Origin: Actinobacteria bacterium IMCC25003
GTDB lineage: Bacteria; Actinomycetota; Actinomycetes; Nanopelagicales; Nanopelagicaceae
Assembly: GCA_002284855.1 (NCBI GenBank)
Contig: CP015603.1
Location: 868,001-932,000 of the forward strand
Direction: 5' to 3'
DNA: 64,000 nucleotides
Under the pieces are notes generated by a model, which had not been told where the DNA came from, did not search any database, and was given only the letters and a program-made list of their open reading frames with translations. A program made the translations under genes and the position numbers. Positions 8,684 through 17,321 of the stretch are shown piece by piece. Each line of letters begins with the position of its first letter. The stretch's first letter is position 1.

Positions 8684-8696
8684 TTACACGTAGATC

Positions 8697-9644
8697 TTAA
8701 GGAGCTGATATCTCATTGAGCGCATCGCGCACAATGTCAGGCAATGTAATCTCTTCTGAAGTCAAGATTCCGCGTAGTTGTGCACCTGTTCGAGCTCCGA
8801 CAATCGCGCTTGTAATACCTGGAGTATCGCGAACCCAAGCAAGTGCAACTTCCAATGGTGCAAAACCTAAGCCTTCAGCTGCAACCGCTACCGCTTCAAC
8901 AATTCTCTGAGGCTTCTCTCGTAAATATGGTTCAACATGCTTTACGAAATGTGGGGCAGCTGCTCGAGAATCACTTGGGATTCCCTTTCGATATTTACCA
9001 GTAAGCACACCGCGTCCTAGGGGAGCCCACGCAAGAATGCCAATGCCAGTCTCATCAGCGCAGGGGAGCACTTCGCTCTCAATTTCGCGATTTAGAAGTG
9101 AATACTCGACCTGGTGAGTAACGATGGGAGCTTTCGCGGAGTTAGTCTCCTGAATTGTTATTGCGCGCGCACTCTGCCATCCTGAGAAATTTGAAATCCC
9201 TACATAACGAGCTTTACCTGAGGAATATGCGTAATCAAGAGCCGAGAGAGTATCTTCAAGTGGATTGTGTGGATCCCACGAGTGAATCTGCCAGATATCT
9301 ACATAATCGGTTTCTAGCCGTGAAAGTGAGCGATCGAGTTCGGCAATAAGTGATTGACGAGAGTTATTGACTGTGCGAACACCCTCGGGGAAAGAGACGC
9401 CCGCTTTTGTTGCGATAGCAACATCGTCACGCTTAAAGAGAGTGCCAATGAGACCACCTATGACTCTTTCGCTATCGCCATCTCCGTAGGTGGATGAAGT
9501 ATCGATGAAATTTCCACCGGCTTCTATAAAGGCTCGACATTGATCTGCTGCTTCATGGGTATCTGTATCGCGCCCCCATGTCATTGTCCCCAGACCCAAA
9601 CGGGAGAGCGAGAGACCTGATTTGCCTGCTCTTCTCATCTCCAT
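8697..9644 (-). CDS. Aldo/keto reductase
   Basis: A 315-residue TIM-barrel NADPH-dependent oxidoreductase. The catalytic tetrad is visible: Asp in FIDTSSTYGDG with the Tyr just after, Lys in VAIATKAG, and His in IWQIHSWD. The C-terminal SAIVGARTGAQLRG stretch is the family's NADP phosphate-binding region. It reduces aldehydes or ketones; the substrate is unknown. ATG 9644 is chosen because it gives the usual family N-terminus (MRRAGKSGLSLSRLGLGTM); a TTG at 9662 would add six residues. It is convergent with the peptidase (13-nt gap) and divergent from the histidine phosphatase gene. Confidence 0.9.
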   Translation of the reverse strand: MEMRRAGKSGLSLSRLGLGTMTWGRDTDTHEAADQCRAFIEAGGNFIDTSSTYGDGDSERVIGGLIGTLFKRDDVAIATKAGVSFPEGVRTVNNSRQSLIAELDRSLSRLETDYVDIWQIHSWDPHNPLEDTLSALDYAYSSGKARYVGISNFSGWQSARAITIQETNSAKAPIVTHQVEYSLLNREIESEVLPCADETGIGILAWAPLGRGVLTGKYRKGIPSDSRAAAPHFVKHVEPYLREKPQRIVEAVAVAAEGLGFAPLEVALAWVRDTPGITSAIVGARTGAQLRGILTSEEITLPDIVRDALNEISAP

Positions 9645-9699
9645 GGTTGGCAACCCTAGCAATAGCGGCCTTCAAAGTTCGTTATTAGAAATAGCACGA

Positions 9700-9705
9700 T
9701 AATCT
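9700..9705 (+). promoter_or_regulatory. -10 box TAATCT for a leaderless transcript
   Basis: TAATCT ends 7 nt before GTG 9713, with no ribosome-binding site visible between. The expected transcription start falls on the start codon. Confidence 0.45.
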
Positions 9706-9712
9706 TCGTGTT

Positions 9713-10405
9713 GTGGCCCGCTTAGTATTTATACGACATGCTCATTCAACAGCGAATGATGCTGGAATTCTCAGTGGGCAATTACCAGGAATCTCCTTGA
9801 GCAAGAAGGGGAAGAAGCAGGCGCAAGAGTTGGTTGAAAGACTCGGCGCTAGCTCTTTTGACAGTATTCGAGTAAGTCCGATGCAACGGTGTGAGGAGAC
9901 AATTGCTCCATGGATTAATTCGCGATATTCGCGAGGAATGAAGAGCTATCAGATCGATGAATCACTGATAGAGATGAATTACGGCACATGGAGTGGTCGC
10001 AAATTGTCTGCGTTATCTCGTGAAAAGATGTGGAAAGAGATTCAGGAACGGCCAAGCACCGTGCAATTTCCCCAGGGTGAGCGAATGAAGGCGATGCAGA
10101 AGCGCGCACTGATGAGCATCTCTGAAGCTTTAGAGGAGAAGAAGAATGGAACCCACCTCTTTGTATCTCACGGTGATGTCCTGAAAGCTCTCGTTGCTTC
10201 GCTGTTGAAGATGAAGCTCGACGATTTTCAATCACTCGTCATTGATCCTGCATCAGTCACCGTGATTGATTTCGATGGAAGCAAATCTCGTCTCTTGGCA
10301 TTTAACGATTCACATAGCCCTATAGCTCCGATGACCTCTATGGAGAAGTCCACTAAGGCGCTCCTCGGTGGTGGCGCCCGCAGTTCTCGAAGTGGCAAGA
10401 AATGA
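9713..10405 (+). CDS. Histidine phosphatase superfamily protein (phosphoglycerate mutase-like)
   Basis: A 230-residue branch-1 histidine phosphatase. The phospho-acceptor histidine sits in VFIRHAHSTAN (RHA instead of the usual RHG). The catalytic acid and second histidine are seen in LIEMNYGTWSG and FVSHGDVLKAL. The C-terminal 25 residues, rich in Ser, Arg and Lys, are outside the fold. This is the first gene of the actinobacterial cluster phosphatase-DUF3090-SCO1664-mshC, where it is usually labelled a putative phosphomutase of unknown substrate. It starts at GTG and ends in an ATGA overlap with DUF3090, suggesting coupled translation. Confidence 0.9.
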   Translation: MARLVFIRHAHSTANDAGILSGQLPGISLSKKGKKQAQELVERLGASSFDSIRVSPMQRCEETIAPWINSRYSRGMKSYQIDESLIEMNYGTWSGRKLSALSREKMWKEIQERPSTVQFPQGERMKAMQKRALMSISEALEEKKNGTHLFVSHGDVLKALVASLLKMKLDDFQSLVIDPASVTVIDFDGSKSRLLAFNDSHSPIAPMTSMEKSTKALLGGGARSSRSGKK

Positions 10406-10953
10406 CCTCTCGAATTTTGCTCTTTGATCCTGTTGAACGATTCGTTGCAGGCACTGTAGGACAGCCAGGAGAGCGCACCTTCTTCATTCAAGCTCGTCAC
10501 GGAACGCGTTTGATCTCCGTCTCCTGTGAAAAATCTCAGGTTCAAGCCCTCGCCGATCGACTGACCTACATGCTCCGTGAAATCAAGCAGAGTGATCCGA
10601 CGATTGTCATTAATCGACTCATGCGCGATGACGCACCGCTTGAGACACCGATAGAGGAAGAATTCAGAGTGGGGGTCATCGGGATTGCATTCGACGATTC
10701 ACGTCAACTCATTCAAATTGATCTTCAAGCTGTCTCTGAAGGCGATCAAGAGGAGCCCGATTTTATCGATGTCGATGATTTGAGCGGAGATCAAGACATT
10801 CTAAGGGTTCTTATCTCACCGTCAGTCGCCGATCAATTTTCGAAGAGAGCTCTGACCGTTGTAAATGCAGGAAGGCAACCGTGTCCATTCTGCGGTGGAC
10901 CTATAGATCTTCGCGGCCATCTCTGCCCAAGAGCCAATGGATACCGACGATGA
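10402..10953 (+). CDS. DUF3090 family protein with C-terminal zinc ribbon
   Basis: A 183-residue protein matching the actinobacterial DUF3090 family: LFDPVERFVAGTVGQPGERTFF at the N-terminus and a C-terminal treble-cysteine motif (CPFCGGP, then a later H-L-C-P) that looks metal-binding. No function is established for the family. It lies between the histidine phosphatase (ATGA overlap upstream) and the SCO1664-type kinase-like gene (ATGA overlap downstream). The three proteins are almost certainly made together and may form one pathway or complex. Confidence 0.9.
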   Translation: MTSRILLFDPVERFVAGTVGQPGERTFFIQARHGTRLISVSCEKSQVQALADRLTYMLREIKQSDPTIVINRLMRDDAPLETPIEEEFRVGVIGIAFDDSRQLIQIDLQAVSEGDQEEPDFIDVDDLSGDQDILRVLISPSVADQFSKRALTVVNAGRQPCPFCGGPIDLRGHLCPRANGYRR

Positions 10954-11651
10954 ATTCGATTATCGAGCACCTCAGCGGTGGAGTACTCGAAGTCACGGGT
11001 CGCCTTGTAGACGCATCCAATGCAACGCTCTATGCAAACTGCACATTCGATTCTTCAACTATTCCCGTGATCTACAAACCAGTCGCGGGTGAGAGACCAC
11101 TGTGGGATTTTCAAGATGGCAATCTGGCCCAACGGGAATTCGCTGCCTACGTTATAAGTGAACTTGGCAATTTCGGAGTTGTTCCTCCAACGGTGCTGCG
11201 AGATGGCCCATTTGGTATTGGAATGGTCCAACAATGGATTCACATCAATGAAGAAATCGATCTTGCAGAGTTCTACCGTCAAGATAATCCAGAGCTTCGA
11301 AAGATGGCTCTCTTTGATGCTGTTGTCAATAATACTGATCGGAAGATTGGTCATCTTCTTCCAATAAACGAAGATTTGGTTCATGGCTGCGACCATGGGG
11401 TTACCTTCCATGAGGAAGATAAGTTGCGCACCGTCCTCTGGCAATGGGCAGATAAAGCCTTGACGGATGAAGAGATGAAGCGACTCGTCCAACTAGAAAA
11501 ATCAGTGCAGGAATCATCAATGCAATTGCGAGAACTTATCTCAGAGGGTGAATATTCCGCGCTCCTAGCCCGCATCAATAGATTGTTAGTGGAGAAGAAA
11601 TATCCAACACCGAGTGATGAATGGCCAGCAGTTCCTTGGCCTCCTTTTTAA
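10950..11651 (+). CDS. SCO1664-family protein (lipid-kinase-like fold)
   Basis: A 233-residue protein of the SCO1664 family, which is distantly related to phosphatidylinositol 3/4-kinases. VIYKPVAGERPLWDF carries a candidate ATP-contacting lysine. The FDAVVNNTDRKIGHLLP stretch and HGCDHGVTFH resemble the catalytic and metal-binding loops of PI-kinase-like and HipA-like enzymes. The biochemical activity is unknown. ATG 10950 overlaps the DUF3090 stop (ATGA). A TAGAGT promoter box lies in the 15 nt after its stop and serves mshC, so mshC can also be transcribed separately. Confidence 0.85.
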   Translation: MNSIIEHLSGGVLEVTGRLVDASNATLYANCTFDSSTIPVIYKPVAGERPLWDFQDGNLAQREFAAYVISELGNFGVVPPTVLRDGPFGIGMVQQWIHINEEIDLAEFYRQDNPELRKMALFDAVVNNTDRKIGHLLPINEDLVHGCDHGVTFHEEDKLRTVLWQWADKALTDEEMKRLVQLEKSVQESSMQLRELISEGEYSALLARINRLLVEKKYPTPSDEWPAVPWPPF

Positions 11652-11653
11652 GT

Positions 11654-11659
11654 TAGAGT
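11654..11659 (+). promoter_or_regulatory. -10 box TAGAGT for mshC
   Basis: TAGAGT lies 7 nt before ATG 11667, directly after the SCO1664-family stop. The spacing predicts a leaderless mshC transcript. Confidence 0.45.
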
Positions 11660-11666
11660 TTGATGT

Positions 11667-12908
11667 ATGCGCGCCTGGCCTGATCTCTACATCCCACAAC
11701 TGCACTCGCGCTTTCAGGTTCCTCAACTTGCACTCTTCAACACTTCAGCCCAGACCATAGAGACACTTCCGAAGAAGTCTCACTACAGAATGTATGTCTG
11801 CGGCATCACTCCCTACGATGCAACGCACTTAGGACATGCTGCAACCTATTTGACCTTCGATCTCATCAACCGATTCTTGCGCGCTATGGGCGCGAAGGTA
11901 GATTTCGTTCAAAACATCACAGATATCGATGATCCACTTCTCGAACGCGCGCAGCGTGATGGTGTTGATTGGAAAGTTCTCGCCCAATCCCAGGTCGACC
12001 TTTTCATTGGGGATATGACAGATCTCCACATCATTCCTCCACAGAATTACATTGGGGTTGTGGAAGCGATGCCACTTGTCATCGATGCCGTTCAGAAGTT
12101 GCGCGATGCTGGAACCACATATGAAGTGGGTTCTGATATCTATTACAGAGTTCATTCAGATTCAGAGTTCGGCGAACGCTCTCACTATTCGCAAGAGAAG
12201 ATGCTCGAAATCTTCGCAGAACGCGGTGGAGATCCCAAGAAACCAGGGAAGGAAGATCCTCTCGATGCACTTGTCTGGCTCTCCCAACGTGAAGGCGAGC
12301 CAGGTTGGCCAAGTCCATTTGGCGCAGGACGTCCCGGTTGGCATATCGAATGCTGCGCAATCGCATTGCACTACTTAAGGCCAGATGCGAGCGATGACTA
12401 TGCGATCGATATTCAAGGAGGAGGAAGCGATCTCATCTTCCCTCATCACGAGATGTCAGCTGCGCAGAGCCGCAGTATCAAAGGTCAGAAATTTGCACGT
12501 AGCTACGTGCATTCCGGAATGATCGGCCTTGATGGAGAGAAGATGAGTAAATCTCTCGGCAACTTGGTCTTTGTCTCAAAGCTCATCTCATCCGGTGTAA
12601 ATCCAGCAGCAATTCGTTGGGCGCTCATGGGCCACCCATATGCCGCCGATCTCATGTGGACTGATTCACTCCTTGCTCAATCAACGATCGATATCGATCG
12701 ACTTCAACTCAACCTTGCGCGTATGGAGGTTGCTCCGACTGACGAGGTCATTGCAGAGATCATTGCAGCTCTTTCGCAGAACTTAGATACGCCGCGAGCT
12801 CTTGATGCGATTAAGAGATGGATGCAGTCAACGGAAGCTGGAGCTACTGGGGGAGTCGCAGGAGAACTTTCACGCGCGCTCGATACCTTGCTTGGAATCG
12901 CACTTTAA
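11667..12908 (+). CDS. mshC: Cysteine--GlcN-Ins ligase of mycothiol synthesis
   Basis: Joins cysteine to glucosaminyl-inositol with ATP, the penultimate step of mycothiol synthesis. The 413-residue protein is a class I cysteinyl-tRNA-synthetase-like enzyme lacking the tRNA-binding C-terminal domain. It shows the zinc/cysteine-site C45 in MYVCGITPYDATHLGH, the HIGH-like HLGH at 54-57, and KMSKS as EKMSKSLGN near residue 291. The N-terminal MRAWPDLYIP is characteristic of MshC rather than CysS. Its presence implies mycothiol is the low-molecular-weight thiol. The stop codon shares three of its bases with that of the convergent PAC2 gene. Confidence 0.95.
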   Translation: MRAWPDLYIPQLHSRFQVPQLALFNTSAQTIETLPKKSHYRMYVCGITPYDATHLGHAATYLTFDLINRFLRAMGAKVDFVQNITDIDDPLLERAQRDGVDWKVLAQSQVDLFIGDMTDLHIIPPQNYIGVVEAMPLVIDAVQKLRDAGTTYEVGSDIYYRVHSDSEFGERSHYSQEKMLEIFAERGGDPKKPGKEDPLDALVWLSQREGEPGWPSPFGAGRPGWHIECCAIALHYLRPDASDDYAIDIQGGGSDLIFPHHEMSAAQSRSIKGQKFARSYVHSGMIGLDGEKMSKSLGNLVFVSKLISSGVNPAAIRWALMGHPYAADLMWTDSLLAQSTIDIDRLQLNLARMEVAPTDEVIAEIIAALSQNLDTPRALDAIKRWMQSTEAGATGGVAGELSRALDTLLGIAL

Positions 12909-13777
12909 TTCTCAGTTTGTCTACGTAAAAATCTTTCCAGCTCGCGGGCGATTGATTCGCCGGTAGCTTCAGGTAACTCTGAAGAATCTTTACTCTCTTC
13001 AAGAGCTTTCACATATTCAGCTACATCTGAATCTTCCTTGGCCATCTCTGTTACTTCTTCTTCCCATGATGCTGACTCTTCGGGGAGATCTCCTTGTGGA
13101 AGAGAAATTTCAAGGAAATCTTCGAGCGCATTGACGAGTGCGAGGGTCGCCTTAGGTGAGGGTGAATTTGATGCATAGTGAGGAATTCCAGCCCACAGTG
13201 AGATTGCATCTATGCCACGACGAACGCATGCATCTTGAATGACGCCGAGAATTCCAGTGGGGCCTTCATATTTGCTGATTTCCACTCCGAGGCGACGTGC
13301 AATCTCAGGGTGCGCACCACTGCCGCTTACTGTGATCGGGCGAGTGTGAGGCGTATCAGCCAACATAGATCCAAGAGTGATCACCATATCGACTTCGAGA
13401 TCATCTGCGAGATCGAGAATGTCTGCAGCGAAGGTCTTCCATTTCATCGATGGTTCAACTCCTCGAACTACGACAAAGTCGTGGTCAAGGTTCGGTGTGC
13501 GCAATCCAAAGACTTGAGTACCTGGCCATGTGAGGCTACGAATACTTGAATCGTCGACTTCCACCATTGGTCTATTAACTTGGAAGTCATAGAAATCCTC
13601 AGGATCGACATCAGCAATTAATTCGGGAACAACATCAGTAGAAGAGTCAGTCCATGAAGCTAAGAGATGGGATGCGGCTCCTGTTGCAGCCTCGCCTGCA
13701 TCGTTCCAGCCCGAAAATGCGATAACCATCACGGGCGAACGGAGCGCAGGTATTTGATGAATCTCCACATCGGACAC
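12905..13777 (-). CDS. PAC2 family protein (proteasome assembly chaperone-like fold)
   Basis: A 290-residue PAC2 protein with the family opening ALRSPVMVIAFSGWNDAGEAATGA, the IADVDPEDFYDFQVNRP motif and VVRGVEPSMKW. The C-terminal third is acidic and low in complexity. Bacterial members are ATP-grasp-associated or of unknown role; the name comes from a eukaryotic proteasome chaperone and does not imply that function here. Start codon choice is uncertain: GTG 13777 is the longest. A second in-frame GTG at 13768 has a TAAGGT box 7 nt upstream and fits the leaderless pattern better. It is divergent from metH by 20 bp. Confidence 0.85.
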   Translation of the reverse strand: MSDVEIHQIPALRSPVMVIAFSGWNDAGEAATGAASHLLASWTDSSTDVVPELIADVDPEDFYDFQVNRPMVEVDDSSIRSLTWPGTQVFGLRTPNLDHDFVVVRGVEPSMKWKTFAADILDLADDLEVDMVITLGSMLADTPHTRPITVSGSGAHPEIARRLGVEISKYEGPTGILGVIQDACVRRGIDAISLWAGIPHYASNSPSPKATLALVNALEDFLEISLPQGDLPEESASWEEEVTEMAKEDSDVAEYVKALEESKDSSELPEATGESIARELERFLRRQTEN

Positions 13778-13784
13778 CTTACGG

Positions 13785-13790
13785 TAACCT
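13785..13790 (+). promoter_or_regulatory. -10 box TAACCT for metH
   Basis: TAACCT is 7 nt before GTG 13798. The metH-PAC2 intergenic space is 20 bp, leaving no room for a cobalamin or SAM riboswitch. Confidence 0.4.
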
Positions 13791-13797
13791 CAGCGCC

Positions 13798-16700
13798 GTG
13801 ACGAGCGATAAGAAGGCACATCCAGTAGCCGAAGGTCTGCTCCGTCAAGCCCTTGCCTCCCGCACCGTAATCGCCGACGGGGCGATGGGCACAATGCTGC
13901 AGGCAGCAGATCCTTCGCTCGAAGATTTCCAAAACCACGAAGGCTGCAACGAGATTCTCAATATCACTCGACCAGATTTAGTTCGCTCGGTTCACGATGC
14001 CTACCTAGCTGTCGGAGTAGATGCCGTTGAAACGAATACCTTCGGAGCCAACTGGGCAAACTTGGCTGAGTATGGAATTGAAGATCGAATCTACGAACTT
14101 GCATTCGCTGGTGGACAAATTGCACGTGAAGCCGCTGATGCATTTAGTACTCCTGAGAAGCCACGCTTTGTATTGGGTTCGCTTGGGCCGGGAACAAAGC
14201 TCCCCAGCTTGGGCCATACAACGTACGCCCACCTGAAGGACGCTTACTACACCGCATCAAAGGGTCTCGTCGATTCAGGTTCTGATGCACTTCTTATCGA
14301 GACAACGCAAGATTTACTCCAAGCAAAAGCTGCGGTCAATGGCGCGCGCCAAGCAATCGATGAGTCAGACCGCGATGTAATGCTCATTGCTCAAGTAACG
14401 GTTGAAACAACTGGAACTATGTTGCTCGGTTCTGAAATTGGTGCAGCGCTCAATGCGCTCGAACCTCTCAACATTGATCTCATCGGCCTCAACTGTGCAA
14501 CAGGTCCTGCAGAGATGTCAGAACACCTTCGCTATCTCTCAAAGAATGCGACCTGTTCCATCTCAGTTATGCCAAATGCCGGTCTTCCTATCCTTGGAGC
14601 TAAGGGAGCTGAATACCCATTAGGTCCTGAAGAGCTTGCCACTGCGCTAGAAACTTTCGTCAATGATTATGGAATTTCTTTAATTGGTGGTTGCTGCGGA
14701 ACTACACCAGCCCATTTAGCCGCGGTTGTTTCTCGCCTTGATCGTCACGCAGTAAAGGATCGCATCCCAGAATTGGATCCCGGTGCATCTTCTCTCTATC
14801 AATACGTTCCCTTTAGACAAGATAAGACCTACCTAGCAATCGGTGAACGCACTAATGCCAATGGTTCACGAGCATTCCGTGATGCACTCGTTGCTGAAGA
14901 TTGGGCTACATGTGTTGAAATCGCACGTGACCAAATTCGTGATGGCGCACACATGCTTGATCTCTCTGTCGATTACGTAGGTCGCGATGGTGCACGTGAC
15001 ATGTTCGAAATCGCTTCTCGTTTTGCAACTGCCTCGACACTTCCAATTGTTCTCGACTCGACCGAACCTGCTGTTCTCAAAGCTGGACTTGAAGCACTTG
15101 GTGGTCGTTGTGTCATCAACTCCGTTAACTACGAAGATGGTGATGGCCCCACTTCACGTTTTGCTCGCATCATGCCTTTGGTTCAGGAACACGGCGCATC
15201 GGTGGTTGCTCTCACAATTGATGAAGAGGGACAGGCTCGAACTGCAGATTGGAAATTGCGCGTAGCTCGTCGACTTATTGAAGATCTCACCGGCAACTGG
15301 GGAATGAATGTCGGAGATATCTTGATTGATACTCTGACTTTCCCGATTGCAACAGGTCAAGAAGAGACACGTCGCGATGGAATTGAAACAATTAGTGCGA
15401 TTAAGACTCTCAAAACTGAATATCCAGGAGTCCAAACAACTCTCGGCGTCAGTAACGTCTCTTTCGGACTCAATCCCGCTGCCCGAGTTGTTCTCAACTC
15501 AGTCTTCCTGCACGAATGCGTTGAAGCCGGACTCGATTCAGCAATCGTTCATCCCTCAAAGATCATGCCTATGGCACGTATCGAAGCTCGCCAGAAGGAA
15601 GTTGCTCTCGACCTTATCTATGACCGCCGTACTTACGATGGTGACACATGTACTTACGATCCACTCCAAGAGTTCCTCCAATTATTTGAAGGAGTAGAGC
15701 TCGCTGCATCTCGTAATATTCGAGCTTCAGAGCTGGCAGCCCTTCCATTCCGCCAACGTTTAGAGCGTCGCATCATCGATGGCGAAAAGGTCGGACTTAC
15801 TGACGATCTCGATACCGCCATGTCTGAAGGTATCGCTCCACTGTCTATCATTAACGACCATCTTCTCGAAGGCATGAAGGTTGTCGGCGAGCTCTTTGGT
15901 AAGGGTGAAATGCAACTGCCATTCGTTCTTCAGAGCGCCGAAGTAATGAAATCAGCAGTTGCATATCTCGAACCCCATATGGAGAAGACGAGCGATGCTG
16001 GTCGCGGACGTATGTTGCTTGCGACGGTAAAGGGTGACGTTCACGATATCGGAAAAAACCTCGTAGATATCATTCTCTCTAATAATGGATACCAAGTAGT
16101 CAATATTGGAATCAAGCAAACGATCAATCAAATTATCGATGCAGCTCTTGAAAATGAAGTTGATGCCATTGGCATGTCAGGACTTCTTGTGAAATCAACT
16201 GTAATCATGAAGGAGAATCTTGAGGAGATTTCTTCGCGTGGATTATCAGATAAGTGGCCCATTGTCCTTGGGGGAGCAGCCCTTACTCGTGCTTATGTAG
16301 AACAAGATCTTGCCTCAAGCTTTCCTGGAGAAGTTCGTTATGCCCGAGATGCCTTTGAAGGTCTACGACTCATGGATGCAATCATGGCTGTTAAACGCGG
16401 AGATGAGGGAGCTGAACTTCCTGCACTGCGCGAACGTAAGGTGAAGGCTGTTGCACGTAAAGCCGAAGATCGCCCACTCGATACAGTTCGAAGTGATGTT
16501 GCACTCGATGTTGAAATTCCAAAAGCGCCATTCTTCGGTTCACGAATTGTTAAGGGTATTCCTCTCGCCGATTATGTTGGCATGCTCGATGAACGTGCAC
16601 TCTTCATGGGCCAGTGGGGCCTTAAAGGTGCACGCGGAGAATTCGAAGCGATGGCTGAAACTGAAGGTCGCCCACGACTTCGTAAATTGCTCAACGAAGT

Positions 16701-17310
16701 TCAATCCAATGGGTGGCTAGAAGCCGCTGTTGTCTATGGCTACTTCCCATGCGTCTCTGATGGCAATGATCTGATTATTCTTCATCATGAGGGACCTGAT
16801 GCAGGAAAGGAGCGCACCCGCTTCTCATTCCCACGTCAATCACGTGATCGCAGGTTATGCCTTGCAGATTTCTTCGCTTCGAAAGATTCGGGCAAGACCG
16901 ATGTCGTTGCATTCCATGTAGTCACGATGGGCAACACCGTCAGCAAGGCAGCGAATGAGCTCTTTGCCGCAGATGCCTATCGCGATTATCTTGAGTTACA
17001 TGGTCTCTCAGTTCAATTAACTGAAGCGTTAGCTGAACACTGGCATGCGCGTATCCGCGAGGAGATGGCTGTGCGTGGGGATGATTCACCTGACCTTCAA
17101 GGCATTCTCGATCAGGGTTATCGCGGCTCTCGTTATTCATTTGGGTATCCGGCATGTCCTGATATCGAGCAACAGACTCAACTATGTGAGCTCCTTGAAC
17201 CGGGGCGAATCGGAGTTGAGCTATCTGAGGAGTTCCAGCTTCATCCAGAACAATCGACCTCAGCAATTATCGTGCATCACCCAGAAGCGAAGTACTTCAA
17301 CGCCAACTAA
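13798..17310 (+). CDS. metH: Cobalamin-dependent methionine synthase
   Basis: Transfers the methyl group of 5-methyl-tetrahydrofolate to homocysteine through methylcobalamin. All four modules are present in 1170 residues. The homocysteine domain (1 to about 310) has the zinc cysteine in LNCATGP and the GGCCGT pair near 298-302. The pterin-binding domain spans about 335-610. The B12 cap and Rossmann domain (about 630-880) has the cobalt-ligand motif DVHDIGKN near 745. The reactivation domain (about 900-1165) has a RYSFGYPACPD-type SAM-binding motif. Start is GTG. It requires B12 from synthesis elsewhere or uptake. Its stop codon lies in a hairpin shared with the convergent nuclease gene. Confidence 0.97.
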   Translation: MTSDKKAHPVAEGLLRQALASRTVIADGAMGTMLQAADPSLEDFQNHEGCNEILNITRPDLVRSVHDAYLAVGVDAVETNTFGANWANLAEYGIEDRIYELAFAGGQIAREAADAFSTPEKPRFVLGSLGPGTKLPSLGHTTYAHLKDAYYTASKGLVDSGSDALLIETTQDLLQAKAAVNGARQAIDESDRDVMLIAQVTVETTGTMLLGSEIGAALNALEPLNIDLIGLNCATGPAEMSEHLRYLSKNATCSISVMPNAGLPILGAKGAEYPLGPEELATALETFVNDYGISLIGGCCGTTPAHLAAVVSRLDRHAVKDRIPELDPGASSLYQYVPFRQDKTYLAIGERTNANGSRAFRDALVAEDWATCVEIARDQIRDGAHMLDLSVDYVGRDGARDMFEIASRFATASTLPIVLDSTEPAVLKAGLEALGGRCVINSVNYEDGDGPTSRFARIMPLVQEHGASVVALTIDEEGQARTADWKLRVARRLIEDLTGNWGMNVGDILIDTLTFPIATGQEETRRDGIETISAIKTLKTEYPGVQTTLGVSNVSFGLNPAARVVLNSVFLHECVEAGLDSAIVHPSKIMPMARIEARQKEVALDLIYDRRTYDGDTCTYDPLQEFLQLFEGVELAASRNIRASELAALPFRQRLERRIIDGEKVGLTDDLDTAMSEGIAPLSIINDHLLEGMKVVGELFGKGEMQLPFVLQSAEVMKSAVAYLEPHMEKTSDAGRGRMLLATVKGDVHDIGKNLVDIILSNNGYQVVNIGIKQTINQIIDAALENEVDAIGMSGLLVKSTVIMKENLEEISSRGLSDKWPIVLGGAALTRAYVEQDLASSFPGEVRYARDAFEGLRLMDAIMAVKRGDEGAELPALRERKVKAVARKAEDRPLDTVRSDVALDVEIPKAPFFGSRIVKGIPLADYVGMLDERALFMGQWGLKGARGEFEAMAETEGRPRLRKLLNEVQSNGWLEAAVVYGYFPCVSDGNDLIILHHEGPDAGKERTRFSFPRQSRDRRLCLADFFASKDSGKTDVVAFHVVTMGNTVSKAANELFAADAYRDYLELHGLSVQLTEALAEHWHARIREEMAVRGDDSPDLQGILDQGYRGSRYSFGYPACPDIEQQTQLCELLEPGRIGVELSEEFQLHPEQSTSAIIVHHPEAKYFNAN

Positions 17311-17321
17311 CTTCTTAGTTG
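17304..17321. terminator. Convergent hairpin containing both stop codons
   Basis: CAACTAA-CTTC-TTAGTTG is a perfect 7-bp stem with a 4-nt loop. The metH TAA (17308-17310) and the opposite gene's stop (17315-17317) both lie in the stem. No U-run follows, so efficient intrinsic termination is uncertain. Confidence 0.45.

Noticed and set aside
12905-13777. PAC2 protein as evidence for a proteasome
   Set aside because: The family name comes from a eukaryotic chaperone; bacterial PAC2 proteins are found without proteasomes, and no proteasome gene is in the window.
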